The notes beneath the pieces were generated by a model, which did no database searches, was not told where the DNA came from, and worked only from the letters and a program-made list of their open reading frames with translations. Below, one piece after another: positions 9,317 through 18,110 of a DNA stretch of 64,000 nt; the stretch's first letter is position 1; each line of letters opens with the position of its first letter. Origin of the DNA: Rhizobium chutanense (GTDB lineage: Bacteria > Pseudomonadota > Alphaproteobacteria > Rhizobiales > Rhizobiaceae); NCBI RefSeq assembly GCF_002531935.1, contig NZ_NWSV01000003.1, positions 399,911 to 463,910 on the forward strand. Direction: 5' to 3'. The position numbers and the translations under genes were made by a program.

Positions 9317-9736
9317 TCAGATCTTTTGCCGGTCGACCAGCACCGAGCATTTGGCATGGCGCACGACCCGGTCGGCGGTAGCGCCGATGAAGTAGTTGGA
9401 AAAATCCGGAACATGCGAGGCGACGATGATCAGGTCGGCGCCATGGCTTTCGGCAGTGGAGATGATCGCTTTGGCGGGTGGGCCGTTGCGGATCTCGACG
9501 GTTGCCGCAATACCGGTGGTGGCGACCAGCGTTTCCAGTTGGTCGCGGCTATCCTGCATGGCGTCTTCGACCATATTGGCCGGCAGTTCGACCGCGACAT
9601 AGGTCGGTATATCCTCGATGACGTTGAGCGCGATGATCTCGCCGCCGGCGTCGAGCAGGGACGCCGCCTTGCGGAGGATCTTCTCTCCCTTTTCGATGCC
9701 GCCGAGCGCAACCGCGACGATAATCTTCCTATACAT
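9317..9736 (-). CDS. Universal stress protein (UspA family)
   Basis: 139 residues from the ATG at 9736, preferred because GGAGGGA lies just upstream of it; a longer reading would start at 9748. Single Usp domain: MYRKIIVAVALGG with the first strand and Asp-free loop, and a C-terminal GATADRVVRHAKCSVLVDR segment that matches the G-2x-G-9x-G(S/T) nucleotide-binding loop only in part (the usual GSVS is GATA here). A perfect FixK/FNR-type site lies upstream (9790-9803), so low-oxygen induction is likely. Several Usp genes of rhizobia are under FixK control (established for the family; inferred here). Confidence 0.9.
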   Translation of the reverse strand: MYRKIIVAVALGGIEKGEKILRKAASLLDAGGEIIALNVIEDIPTYVAVELPANMVEDAMQDSRDQLETLVATTGIAATVEIRNGPPAKAIISTAESHGADLIIVASHVPDFSNYFIGATADRVVRHAKCSVLVDRQKI

Positions 9737-9789
9737 GGCTCCCTCCATGACTGCGATTCATAAGCTTCCTCTAAAAAGATATGATCGCA

Positions 9790-9803
9790 TTGATCGCGAT
9801 CAA
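9790..9803 (-). promoter_or_regulatory. FNR/FixK-type anaerobox upstream of usp
   Basis: TTGATCGCGATCAA is a perfect match to the TTGAT-N4-ATCAA consensus of FNR/FixK. Its centre is 60 bases upstream of the usp ATG; with the usual class II spacing (-41.5) transcription would begin near 9755, about 19 bases before the start codon, leaving room for the ribosome site. The position fits activation. Confidence 0.75.
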
Positions 9804-9922
9804 GTGGGCGCAAGTCATCGTCAACAATTGCTCAACGCTTCATCCTCAAAAACGTGTCTTCTGTGAACAATCGGAATGCGCCATATAGAGGTCAAGTACG
9901 GCAGCCGAGGAGACAGAGGCGA

Positions 9923-10888
9923 ATGAACCGGCGAAACTTCCTCGAGCTTGCTGCGGGCGGCACTTTTGCCGCCACCGCCGGTACGCCTTCCATTCTACAG
10001 GCCGGATCAAGGGCAGGAGAACAATCCATGACGACCGAAACTTCCTATGCGCTGACGCGGCCGGCTTATGTCGACCAGTCGCATCTCGTCGTCGCCGACC
10101 TCGGCCTGGTTTCCGGCTTCTATCAATCGATGCTCGGCCTGAAGGTCATCGAGAAGACGGCGAGCGGCGAGGTGCTGGGCGCCGGCGGGCAGCCGCTGCT
10201 GACGCTGACGACAGCCAAGAACGCCGCTATCGCGCCGCGCAACGCCGCCGGCCTTTTCCACACTGCCTTCCTGATGCCTGACAGGGTCGAGCTGGCGCGC
10301 TGGCTGCGCCATGCAGCCCATAACAATGTCGTGCTCGACGGCGCTTCGGACCATCTGGTCAGCGAGGCGATCTATCTTTCCGACCCCGAAGGCAACGGCA
10401 TCGAAATCTATGCCGACCGGCCGCACGAACAGTGGAAATTCGATCAGGACGGCATGGTCGATATGGCGACGCTGCGCCTCGACCTGCAGGCGCTCTATGA
10501 CAGTGCGCCCGAAGACCGCTGGGACGGCATGGTTGCGGGAACGGCGATCGGTCACCTGCATCTGCAGGTCGGCGACATTCCGAAAGCAGACGCCTTCTAT
10601 CGCGACGTGCTCGGCCTCAAGCTGATGGCGAGCCGTCCGGGCGCGAGCTTCTTTGCGACCGGCGGCTACCATCACCATATCGCCGCCAATATCTGGAACA
10701 GCCGCGGCGCAACGGCACGCGCCGCCAACATGACCGGACTGTCGGACTACAAGATCCGCTTCAACGACAAGGCGACGCTGGATGCGGCGGTCGCCAAGCT
10801 CGACGAACTGGAGATCAGGAGCGAGAAACGCGACGGCGGCACCTTCCTCAGGGATCCCTGGGGCATCGGCCTGACGCTGTCGGCCTAA
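9923..10888 (+). CDS. VOC-family dioxygenase/glyoxalase-like protein with Tat-like leader
   Basis: About 321 residues. The core from residue 36 (TTETSYALTRPAYVDQSHLVVADL) holds two tandem vicinal-oxygen-chelate modules, the first starting at HLVVADLGLVSGFYQSMLGL and the second at GHLHLQVGDIPKADAFYRDVLGL; this layout matches CatE-type catechol 2,3-dioxygenases (metal-dependent ring-cleavage enzymes). In frame upstream is MNRRNFLELAAGGTF, a Tat-type twin-arginine leader. Two starts are therefore possible: 9923 (weak AGAGG site) giving an exported form, and 10028 (good AGGAG site) giving a cytosolic form. Function is inferred from fold; substrate unknown. Confidence 0.82.
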   Translation: MNRRNFLELAAGGTFAATAGTPSILQAGSRAGEQSMTTETSYALTRPAYVDQSHLVVADLGLVSGFYQSMLGLKVIEKTASGEVLGAGGQPLLTLTTAKNAAIAPRNAAGLFHTAFLMPDRVELARWLRHAAHNNVVLDGASDHLVSEAIYLSDPEGNGIEIYADRPHEQWKFDQDGMVDMATLRLDLQALYDSAPEDRWDGMVAGTAIGHLHLQVGDIPKADAFYRDVLGLKLMASRPGASFFATGGYHHHIAANIWNSRGATARAANMTGLSDYKIRFNDKATLDAAVAKLDELEIRSEKRDGGTFLRDPWGIGLTLSA

Positions 10889-10907
10889 CGCGCACACAGC
10901 TCGGTCG

Positions 10908-11177
10908 CTATTGGACCTTCTCGGTGCCGGCGGGGTTATTGATGCCCGTCGGTCCGCCGCCGTTTCCGCTCGGCGATGGTGAACGATCCGTCGCTTCCGG
11001 TGCCTTTAACGGGCCGCAGGCGGGGTTATCGTCAAAGGTGCCGGAGCCGGACGGCTGCGTATTGATCGGGATCGGGCCAGATCGCGACGCTGTCGACGGG
11101 GATCGCGCCCGCCTGCGCTGCAGGAAATACGTCATGCCGGCGGCAGTGGCGGCAACCTGGCGGAACCGGAACCGCAT
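10908..11177 (-). CDS. Possible small disordered protein, unknown
   Basis: An open frame of about 89 codons (start MRFRFRQVAATAAG) on the minus strand in the 336-base gap between the VOC and AI-2E genes. Its product would be Pro/Ser/Gly-rich (TDRSPSPSGNGGGPTGINNPAG), apparently unstructured after a short basic N-terminus. No family recognised and no clear ribosome site; it may not be a gene. Nothing else is seen in the gap. Confidence 0.3.
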   Translation of the reverse strand: MRFRFRQVAATAAGMTYFLQRRRARSPSTASRSGPIPINTQPSGSGTFDDNPACGPLKAPEATDRSPSPSGNGGGPTGINNPAGTEKVQ

Positions 11178-11224
11178 CAGCGCGTTTCCATCGCGAAGCA
11201 ATGGGGCTTCGGGGACCTCACCGC

Positions 11225-12391
11225 ATGGGCATCGCCAACGGCATCCGCAAACATGCAAAGAAGATCGCCATCGGCGAACGCCATACCAGCGCCTGGGCGC
11301 AGACGCTGAAGAAAACGGCGGAAGAGCTGCCGCCGCCGCCGCTACACCGGCTGGAAAAGGACGGGCTCGACATCAGCATGGCCTGGGCGATCATCGGCAT
11401 CTTCGCCATACTCGGCCTTGCCGCCGTCTACATGATGTCGCTGATCCTCATCCCGATCACCCTCGCCGTCGTCGTCGGCATGATCCTCGGCATGGCGGCG
11501 GAAAAGCTCAGCAAAATGGGCGTGCCGCGGCTTGCCAACGCCGTGTTGCTGTCAAGCTGCGTCGCGCTGGTGATCTTCCTGCTGGTCAACTCGCTCGCCG
11601 GCCCGCTGGTGGCGTTTGCCAATGAAGCCCCTGATTTCGCCGAGCGGACCATCAACCGCGTCATGCCCTATCTCGAGCGCATCGAATGGCTGCACATCAC
11701 GCCGGCGACGTTCGAAAGCGGGCCGATGTCGATCGGGGCACTGATCGAAAACACCGGCAATGTGCTGCATGTGGTGACAACAAGCCTGACGCCGGCACTG
11801 GTGCAGGGGATGATCTTCTTTGCGGCGCTGCTGCTCTTCCTCGCCAGCCGCGTCAACCTGCGCAAGGCAATCATCATGACCTTCCGCACCCGCACGCAGC
11901 GCCTGGCGGCAATCCGCGTCATCAATGGCGTCGAACAGGTGCTCGGCTTCTATTTCGCCACAGCCTCGCTGATCTATATCGGGCTCGGCGTGGTCATGAC
12001 CGTCATTGCCTATGCCGGCGGGCTGGCGGCGCCGGTGCTCTGGGGCTTTTTCGCCTTCCTGTCGAGCTTCATTCCCTATCTCGGCATCACGCTGATGACG
12101 CTTGCCGTCGCGATCGCCGGCATCCTCACCTATGACAGCCTGTTCACCGGTCTGATGCCGGCCGCAGCCTTCTTCACCGTGCATCTTCTCATGGAAAACC
12201 TGATCTTCCCGGCGGTGATGGGACGGCGGCTGGAGATCAATCCTTTCGTCGTCTTCCTCGCCATCCTGTTCTGGACGTGGATGTGGGGCGCCGTCGGCGC
12301 CATGCTGGCGCTGCCGCTGTCGCTGATCGTCATGACTGTTATCGATGAACTGCTGATCGAGGAAAAACCGCAGCCGCAATTGCCGAAGTGA
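11225..12391 (+). CDS. AI-2E family transporter (PerM-like permease)
   Basis: About 388 residues from the ATG at 11225 (GGGGA nine bases upstream); an ATG at 11201 would add eight residues. Eight helices in the pattern of the AI-2E/PerM family: three near the N-terminus, a long loop (about 105-150), a pair around 185-205, and the C-terminal cluster with the conserved FIPYLG motif (SSFIPYLGITLM) and the ENLIFPAVMGRRLEINPFVVFLAILFW block. Family members export small molecules such as autoinducer-2 or act as Na+/H+ antiporters; the substrate here is unknown. The FAD oxidoreductase follows after 18 bases and is probably cotranscribed. Confidence 0.9.
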   Translation: MGIANGIRKHAKKIAIGERHTSAWAQTLKKTAEELPPPPLHRLEKDGLDISMAWAIIGIFAILGLAAVYMMSLILIPITLAVVVGMILGMAAEKLSKMGVPRLANAVLLSSCVALVIFLLVNSLAGPLVAFANEAPDFAERTINRVMPYLERIEWLHITPATFESGPMSIGALIENTGNVLHVVTTSLTPALVQGMIFFAALLLFLASRVNLRKAIIMTFRTRTQRLAAIRVINGVEQVLGFYFATASLIYIGLGVVMTVIAYAGGLAAPVLWGFFAFLSSFIPYLGITLMTLAVAIAGILTYDSLFTGLMPAAAFFTVHLLMENLIFPAVMGRRLEINPFVVFLAILFWTWMWGAVGAMLALPLSLIVMTVIDELLIEEKPQPQLPK

Positions 12392-12409
12392 ACTGAACGG
12401 GAGGCGTGG

Positions 12410-13702
12410 GTGGCATCCGATCTCGATCTCAACGAATCCGATCACGACCAGATGGTCAGCGGCCGCTCTCTCTGGGGGAAAAGCGGCCTACGGCCGCAAT
12501 GGCGACCGATCGAACAGAGCTTTTCCGCCGAGGTGGCGGTGATCGGCGGCGGCATCACCGGCGCATTGGTGGGCGAACATCTGTCGGCGCGCGGTTTTTC
12601 CGTTGTGATCATCGACCGGGAGGAGCCCGGCTTCGGCAGCACGTCGGCGAGTACGGCTATGCTGCAATGGGAAATCGACAGCACGCTGACCGAGCTTGAG
12701 GAATATTACGGCTTCGAGCGCGCGGCCGGCATCTACCGCCGCAGTGGTGCCGCGGTCGCCGGCCTTTCCAAGCTGATTGCCGCAAACGGAATTGCCTGCG
12801 GCTTCCGGCCGCGCAACACGCTCTATCTCGCTGCCAATCAGGAAGGGGCACGAGACCTTCTGGAGGAGCGTCAACTCCGCCGCCGGGCGGGTCTGCCGGG
12901 CGTCTATCTCGAACATCCCGATCTCTTCACCCAGTTCGAAATCGACCGGGATGCGGCGATCTTTTCGCCGAGTTCGGCGGAATGCGATCCGCTGCTCCTG
13001 ACCTGGGCGCTGATCGAAATGGCCGTTCGGCGCGGGACGAGGCTGGTGAAGGCTTCCGTGACGGCGCTTCACAGCGAAGGCGATCACGTCACGGCGGAGA
13101 CGGACGCAGGCCACCTCATCGAGGCGCGCCATGTCGTGCTTGCGACCGGCTATTCGATGCCGGGCTTCGACATGCCGAAGCTGCACCGCGTCAGCTCGAG
13201 CTGGGCGCTCGCCACCGTGCCGCAGGACCCGGCACATTTCTGGCGCGACAGGGCGCTGATCTGGGAAGACACCCACCCCTATCTCTACATGCGCACGACA
13301 GCCGACAACCGCATCGTCGCCGGCGGCGAGGACGATGGCACAACCGATCCCGAAATGCGCGACCGCAAGCTGCCGGCAAAGACCATGGCAATCCGGGAAA
13401 AGATGAAGCGGCTATGGCCGAAGGCGGATACGCGGGTGGAGCATGCCTGGTGCGGAACCTTCGGCGAGACGGCCGACGGCCTGCCGCTGATCGGCCCGGT
13501 GCCCGAGATGCCGCATGTGCTCGCAGCCTACGGCTACGGCGGCAACGGCATCACCTTTTCCTATCTCGCCGCCCAGATGATCGGCGCCATGCTCGCCGGC
13601 ATGCATCGCGACTGGTTCGAGGATTTCGCGCTCGACCGGGAGGGACCGGGCTTGCGGCGGTTTGGAGAGGGTGTGGTGCGGATGGGGAGCGAGTTGAGGT
13701 AA
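12410..13702 (+). CDS. FAD-dependent amino acid/amine oxidoreductase (DAO family)
   Basis: 430 residues with a GTG start after GGGAGG. A Rossmann GxGxxG-type FAD site (VAVIGGGITGALVGEHLSARG) begins near residue 43 and is followed by the acidic residue in IIDREEPG; GSTSASTAMLQWEID is the DAO-family active-site region, and the C-terminal CGTFGETADGLPLIGPVPE plus YGYGGNGITFSYLAAQM close the FAD domain. Such enzymes oxidise amines or amino acids using O2 or quinone. The gene directly follows the AI-2E permease gene. Substrate unknown. Confidence 0.88.
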   Translation: MASDLDLNESDHDQMVSGRSLWGKSGLRPQWRPIEQSFSAEVAVIGGGITGALVGEHLSARGFSVVIIDREEPGFGSTSASTAMLQWEIDSTLTELEEYYGFERAAGIYRRSGAAVAGLSKLIAANGIACGFRPRNTLYLAANQEGARDLLEERQLRRRAGLPGVYLEHPDLFTQFEIDRDAAIFSPSSAECDPLLLTWALIEMAVRRGTRLVKASVTALHSEGDHVTAETDAGHLIEARHVVLATGYSMPGFDMPKLHRVSSSWALATVPQDPAHFWRDRALIWEDTHPYLYMRTTADNRIVAGGEDDGTTDPEMRDRKLPAKTMAIREKMKRLWPKADTRVEHAWCGTFGETADGLPLIGPVPEMPHVLAAYGYGGNGITFSYLAAQMIGAMLAGMHRDWFEDFALDREGPGLRRFGEGVVRMGSELR

Positions 13703-13752
13703 GGTCCCGCATTGACTGTCGCTGCGTGGGGTGTCCCGCAGCCTGTCTTCAA

Positions 13753-14550
13753 TCACTCCGTCGTCTTGTCGTCACCCATATCCTCGACATCCTCGAGGCG
13801 GACGAACTCGGTGCCCTTGGCTTTCAGATCGACCAGCGCCTTCGCCACCCCCTCGCCGGCCGCATGGGTCGGCTGGTTGATGTGGGAGATGACGACATCG
13901 CCGTCCTTGGCAGAAGCGATGCGCTTTTCTGTGATCGCTGCCCCGAGCAGCGAGCCGCCGTCGCCGTTCACCGAATAGCCGGCGATGCGGTAACCCATGG
14001 CGCGGATTTCGCCGATGGCGGACAGGTCATATTTGGCCGTGGAGCCGCGGAACCAATGCGGCGCCGGAATGCCGGCCGCGGCCATGGCGGCAGCGCCACC
14101 CTCGACCTCCTGCTTCACCGCCTGCGCCGAGCCGGCCGACGCGATGCCATAGATCAGCGTCGGCGTATCGACGGCCGGAATATGGTTCTGGCCGTGGTTT
14201 TCGAGTTCGAAGAGATCGGGATTCTCAAGGAAGACGGCAAGGGCTGCGGGGTTGCGCTTCAGCCAGCGGGCGGTGACGAAGATCGTTGCCGGGATGCGTT
14301 CCCGCACCAGGGTCGAAAGAATGCGCTCGTCAGCCTGGCCCATGCAGGCATCGAAGGTCAGCGCGATGCGGGCATGGCCGGCGAGGTTGGAGCGGGCGAT
14401 ATGCAGATGCGGCTCGACGAGCTTTACCGCCGGCGCTTTCGAAACCGGAACTGTTGCCGCCGAGATCAGCGGCGCAGACGGCAATTCCTCTGCCGATGCG
14501 GCTGATATCGCGGCGAGAAGGAATGCCGAAGCGAAAAGGATGCGGTTCAT
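13753..14550 (-). CDS. Secreted polysaccharide deacetylase (NodB-like fold)
   Basis: 265 residues. Signal peptide 1-20 (cleaved near SAASA-EE), then a NodB-type deacetylase domain with RIALTFDAC near residue 62 and the metal-binding pair in ELENHGQNH (H-x3-H). In the classical motif the first region reads TFDDG; here the second Asp is Ala (TFDAC), a variation seen in some periplasmic deacetylase-like proteins. WFRGSTAKYD is the third motif (usually FRxPxG/xF) and ISHINQP near the C-terminus holds the catalytic-side His. Probable periplasmic amidohydrolase on N-acetylated glycans; activity uncertain given the altered motif. Confidence 0.87.
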   Translation of the reverse strand: MNRILFASAFLLAAISAASAEELPSAPLISAATVPVSKAPAVKLVEPHLHIARSNLAGHARIALTFDACMGQADERILSTLVRERIPATIFVTARWLKRNPAALAVFLENPDLFELENHGQNHIPAVDTPTLIYGIASAGSAQAVKQEVEGGAAAMAAAGIPAPHWFRGSTAKYDLSAIGEIRAMGYRIAGYSVNGDGGSLLGAAITEKRIASAKDGDVVISHINQPTHAAGEGVAKALVDLKAKGTEFVRLEDVEDMGDDKTTE

Positions 14551-14651
14551 ATCGGGGCTTCTACGATTGGGTCCGTTGATTTTAGCGCGTGCTTCTGCAC
14601 GCCGCCATGTGGCCGGATGTCACCGCAGCCGCCTGAACAAGGCCAACGATA

Positions 14652-15041
14652 TCAATCGTAGAGATAATATTTGTCCCACTTCTCGCGCGGCACCTTGTCG
14701 CCGATCTGGTAATCGAGCTCGCGCACGTTGATATGCTGCGGACCGGTGATGCAATTGTAGGAGAGATGGTACCAGTCGCCCTTGCTGCGGAAGACCGCCC
14801 CCGGCGCCTGCAGCGAATTGTCGCCGGCGACCGGATCCTTGAACGTATAGGCGATCACCTTGTCGGGCTTGAAGCCGGTGCTGTCATTGTTGATGCGGCT
14901 CATCGCCTCGGTGTCGCAGCTCTGCTCCAGCCGGGTCGAGGGATCGAGTTTTTCCAGCTGCTTCTTGATGGCGGGATCGACGGCGAAGGCGGGGGCAGCA
15001 AGGCCAAGGAGGGATACAAACAGGAGCAGACGTTTCGGCAT
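14652..15041 (-). CDS. DUF930 family periplasmic protein
   Basis: 129 residues with a signal peptide (cleavage near AFA-VDP). The mature part, KKQLEKLDPSTRLEQSCDTEAMSRIN followed by FKPDKVIAYTF and SKGDWYHLSYNCITG, matches the rhizobial DUF930 family, whose function is unknown. Two Cys (in QSCD and YNCITG) could form a disulfide. Divergent from the S9 peptidase gene. Confidence 0.85.
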   Translation of the reverse strand: MPKRLLLFVSLLGLAAPAFAVDPAIKKQLEKLDPSTRLEQSCDTEAMSRINNDSTGFKPDKVIAYTFKDPVAGDNSLQAPGAVFRSKGDWYHLSYNCITGPQHINVRELDYQIGDKVPREKWDKYYLYD

Positions 15042-15295
15042 TGTGGAGAAAATCCCTTACTGTTGTCCATTCTTCACCCTGCCCCGGGCAGCTTGCCGGG
15101 GGCTTGGCACGTGCAAATTTCGCGCGACGAGAGCGGACTTTCTTAAATATTGTGGTGACATCAAGGCAAAGCGGGCAGAGCCGCCTCCTTGCCTGTGGAA
15201 GGTCATCCGCACCCTTGGCGCAGCCTTGCCGCTTGATCCGGCGGCGGCGCGCCTCTATCTCTTGCCAACCCGACATTCCCACCGGAGCCAATTCC

Positions 15296-17404
15296 TTGTC
15301 CGTTTTCAAGAGCCTGCCGACACCGCCCGCCGCACCGAAAAAGCCCGTCTCCGATACGCGCCACGGCATTACCCGCACGGACGATTATGCCTGGCTGCGC
15401 GCCGACAACTGGCAGGCGATGTTCAAGGATCCGTCGATCCTCGATCCCCAGATCCGCCAACATCTCGAAGCTGAGAACGCCTATATGAACGCGGCGATGG
15501 AGGACACCAAGCCGCTGCAGAAGGCGCTGTTTTCCGAAATGCGCGGCCGCATCAAGGAAGATGACAGCTCGGTGCCGATGAAGGACGGCGCCTATGCCTA
15601 CGGCACTTTCTATGTCACCGGCGGCGAACAGCCGCGTTATTTCCGCATTCCCCGTGACGGCGACGTTGCCAACGAGACGATCCGCACGGTGCTGCTCGAC
15701 GGGGACAAAGAAGCCGCCGGCAAAGCCTATTTCCGCCTCGCCGGCCTCGACCATACGAGCGACCATAGCCGCGGCATCTGGGGCTATGACGACAGGGGCT
15801 CGGAATTCTTCACCCTGAAAGTGCGCGACCTCGCGACCGGGCAAGATCTTGCCGACCGGATCGAGAATACCGGCGGCGGCGGCGTCTGGGCGCCCGACGG
15901 CAAGAGCTTCTTCTATTCGGCGCTCGACGAGAACCACCGGCCGTCGAAGGTCTTCCACCATATTGTCGGCCGGCCACAATCGGAAGACCGGCTGGTCTAT
16001 GAGGAGGCCGATGCCGGCTTCTTCATGGGCGTCGGCGGCTCGCTGCTCGACGATGTCATCTATATCGACATTCACGACCACGAGACCAGCGAATACCGGC
16101 TGCTGTCGACCAAGGACCTGACGGCGGAACCGAAGCTGGTGGCAGCGCGCGAGGAGGGCATCGAATATTCGCTGACCGAGGGCGGCGACGTCTTCTACAT
16201 CCTCACCAATGACGGCGGCGCCAAGGATTTCAAGATCATGGAAGCGCCGGTCGACAATCCGGTCAAGGAAAACTGGCGCGAAGTGGTCGCCCACAAGCCC
16301 GGCACGCTCATCATCAGCCACATGGCCTATGCCCGCCATCTCCTGTGGCTGGAACGCAAGGACGGCCTGCCGCAGATCATGATCCGCGACCGGGCGACCG
16401 GCGAGGAACATGCGATCGCCTTTGCCGAGGAGGCCTATTCGCTGGGGCTCTCCGGTGCTGCGGAATACGACACGGATGTCATCCGCTTCTCCTATTCCTC
16501 GATGACGACGCCGTCGCAGCTCTACGATTACAATATGGTGACGCGCGAGCGCACGCTGTTGAAGACGCAGGAAGTGCCGTCCGGCCACAATCCCGACGAC
16601 TACGTCACCCGCCGCGTCTTTGCGCCCGCCTGGGACGGCGAGACGGTGCCGGTCACCCTGCTCTATCGCAAGGATACGCCGCTTGACGGCAGCGCCCCCT
16701 GCCTGCTCTACGGCTACGGCGCCTACGGCATCACCATTCCGGCCGGCTTCAACACCAACTGCCTGTCGCTGGCCGACCGCGGCTTCGTCTATGCCATCGC
16801 CCATATCCGCGGCGGCAAGGACAAGGGATTTGCCTGGTACGAAGACGGCAAGATGGAAAAGAAGACGAATACCTTCAAGGACTTCGTCGCCGCTGCCGAC
16901 TATCTGAATCAACAGAAGTTCACCTCCTACGCAAAGATCATCGCCGAAGGCGGCTCGGCCGGCGGCATGCTGATGGGCGCAGTAGCCAACATGGCGCCGG
17001 AAAAATTCGCCGGTCTCATCGCCGCCGTTCCCTTCGTCGATGTGCTCAACACCATGCTCGACGACACTTTGCCGCTGACGCCGCCGGAATGGCCGGAATG
17101 GGGCAACCCGATCGACAGCCGGGAAGAATACGAGCAGATCGCAGCCTACTCGCCCTATGACAATGTCGGCGCCAAAGCCTATCCGCCGATCCTGGCGCTC
17201 GGCGGCCTGACGGATCCCCGCGTCACCTATTGGGAGCCGGCCAAATGGGTGGCGAAGCTGCGCGACAAGACGACGGGCGCAGCGCCGATCCTGCTGAAGA
17301 CGAATATGGACGCCGGCCATGGCGGCGCGTCCGGCCGGTTCCAGCGGTTGGAAGAGATTGCGTTCGAATATGCGTTTGCGATCAAGGTGGCGGGGAAAAT
17401 GTAA
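15296..17404 (+). CDS. ptrB: S9 family prolyl oligopeptidase / oligopeptidase B
   Basis: 702 residues from a TTG start at 15296 (GGAG upstream), chosen because protein homologous in style begins at SVFKSLPTPPAAPKKP; the open frame extends 85 codons further upstream without a family match. N-terminal seven-bladed propeller (about 70-420) and C-terminal alpha/beta hydrolase. Catalytic residues: Ser554 in EGGSAGGML, probable Asp640 in GLTDPRV, His675 in AGHGGASGRF. These are cytosolic or periplasmic serine peptidases cleaving short peptides; no signal peptide is visible. Oligopeptidase B versus prolyl oligopeptidase cannot be settled, but GxSxGG with this spacing and lack of a leader favours the OpdB/PtrB side. 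Confidence 0.9.
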   Translation: MSVFKSLPTPPAAPKKPVSDTRHGITRTDDYAWLRADNWQAMFKDPSILDPQIRQHLEAENAYMNAAMEDTKPLQKALFSEMRGRIKEDDSSVPMKDGAYAYGTFYVTGGEQPRYFRIPRDGDVANETIRTVLLDGDKEAAGKAYFRLAGLDHTSDHSRGIWGYDDRGSEFFTLKVRDLATGQDLADRIENTGGGGVWAPDGKSFFYSALDENHRPSKVFHHIVGRPQSEDRLVYEEADAGFFMGVGGSLLDDVIYIDIHDHETSEYRLLSTKDLTAEPKLVAAREEGIEYSLTEGGDVFYILTNDGGAKDFKIMEAPVDNPVKENWREVVAHKPGTLIISHMAYARHLLWLERKDGLPQIMIRDRATGEEHAIAFAEEAYSLGLSGAAEYDTDVIRFSYSSMTTPSQLYDYNMVTRERTLLKTQEVPSGHNPDDYVTRRVFAPAWDGETVPVTLLYRKDTPLDGSAPCLLYGYGAYGITIPAGFNTNCLSLADRGFVYAIAHIRGGKDKGFAWYEDGKMEKKTNTFKDFVAAADYLNQQKFTSYAKIIAEGGSAGGMLMGAVANMAPEKFAGLIAAVPFVDVLNTMLDDTLPLTPPEWPEWGNPIDSREEYEQIAAYSPYDNVGAKAYPPILALGGLTDPRVTYWEPAKWVAKLRDKTTGAAPILLKTNMDAGHGGASGRFQRLEEIAFEYAFAIKVAGKM

Positions 17405-17415
17405 AGGGTTGGGGT

Positions 17416-17478
17416 GTGCCGTGTGGCACCCCCCTCTGCTTTGCCAGGCCTGGCAGGGCAGAGGGGCGGCCACGGCAC
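17416..17478. repeat. Long imperfect hairpin between ptrB and the DUF1697 gene
   Basis: A 63-base region whose halves are nearly complementary: GTGCCGTG...CGGCAC at the outside, CCCCTCTGC...GCAGAGGGG in the middle and TGCCAGG-CCTGGCA at the centre. It shares the GTGCCGTGTGGC start with the family B elements elsewhere in the window. Probably a REP-like element that also folds at the ptrB transcript end. Confidence 0.75.
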
Positions 17479-17498
17479 AAGGGTCAAGGGAGAGAGAA

Positions 17499-18110
17499 AT
17501 GCCCGTCTACATCGCCCTCCTCCGCGCCATCAATGTCGGCGGCACTGGCTCTTTGCCGATGACCGAACTCAAGGCGATTTGCGAAGACCTCGGCTTTACC
17601 GACGTGAAAACCTACATCCAGAGCGGCAACGTGGTTTTCCGCTCGGATGAGGCGGAAAAGACGGTCGAGAAAAAACTCGATGAAGCGCTCGGCCGCAAGA
17701 TGGGCAAACATCCAGGCGTGATGGTGCGAACCCGTCAAGAGCTTGACGATATCGTCGCCAACGCCCCTTTCCCCGACGCCAAGCCGAACTTCCTGCTCGT
17801 CTACTTCCTGCCCGAAAAGGCATCCGCCGATGCGCTGGAGAAAATGGTGGCGCCGGATGGCGAGGAGGCGAAGCTCGCCGGCCGGGAGATCTATGTGCAT
17901 TATTCCAATGGGTCCGGCCGTTCGAAACTGAAGCTGCCGGCGCTGAAACCCGGCACCTCGCGCAATCTCAACACCGTGCGCAAACTTGCGGAAATGGCGG
18001 CTGACATGGAGGTGAGAACTGAGTGCGGCGCGCAGAATTCGATTCAAGCGACGCGTCTCAAGTCTTTGTTTTTCCATCAACCTTCGTCCGCCTGGCCTTG
18101 TAACCGCTGA
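17499..18110 (+). CDS. DUF1697 family protein
   Basis: 203 residues. MPVYIALLRAINVGGTGSLPMTELKAI and YIQSGNVVF are the characteristic start of DUF1697; the domain ends near residue 178 with SRNLNTVRKLAEMA. Function unknown. The ATG at 17499 is preceded by AAGGGAGAGAG. After the domain the frame runs on for about 25 residues that overlap, in antisense, the last 53 bases of the MFS gene; this tail looks unlike the family and may follow a lost stop codon. Confidence 0.87.
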   Translation: MPVYIALLRAINVGGTGSLPMTELKAICEDLGFTDVKTYIQSGNVVFRSDEAEKTVEKKLDEALGRKMGKHPGVMVRTRQELDDIVANAPFPDAKPNFLLVYFLPEKASADALEKMVAPDGEEAKLAGREIYVHYSNGSGRSKLKLPALKPGTSRNLNTVRKLAEMAADMEVRTECGAQNSIQATRLKSLFFHQPSSAWPCNR

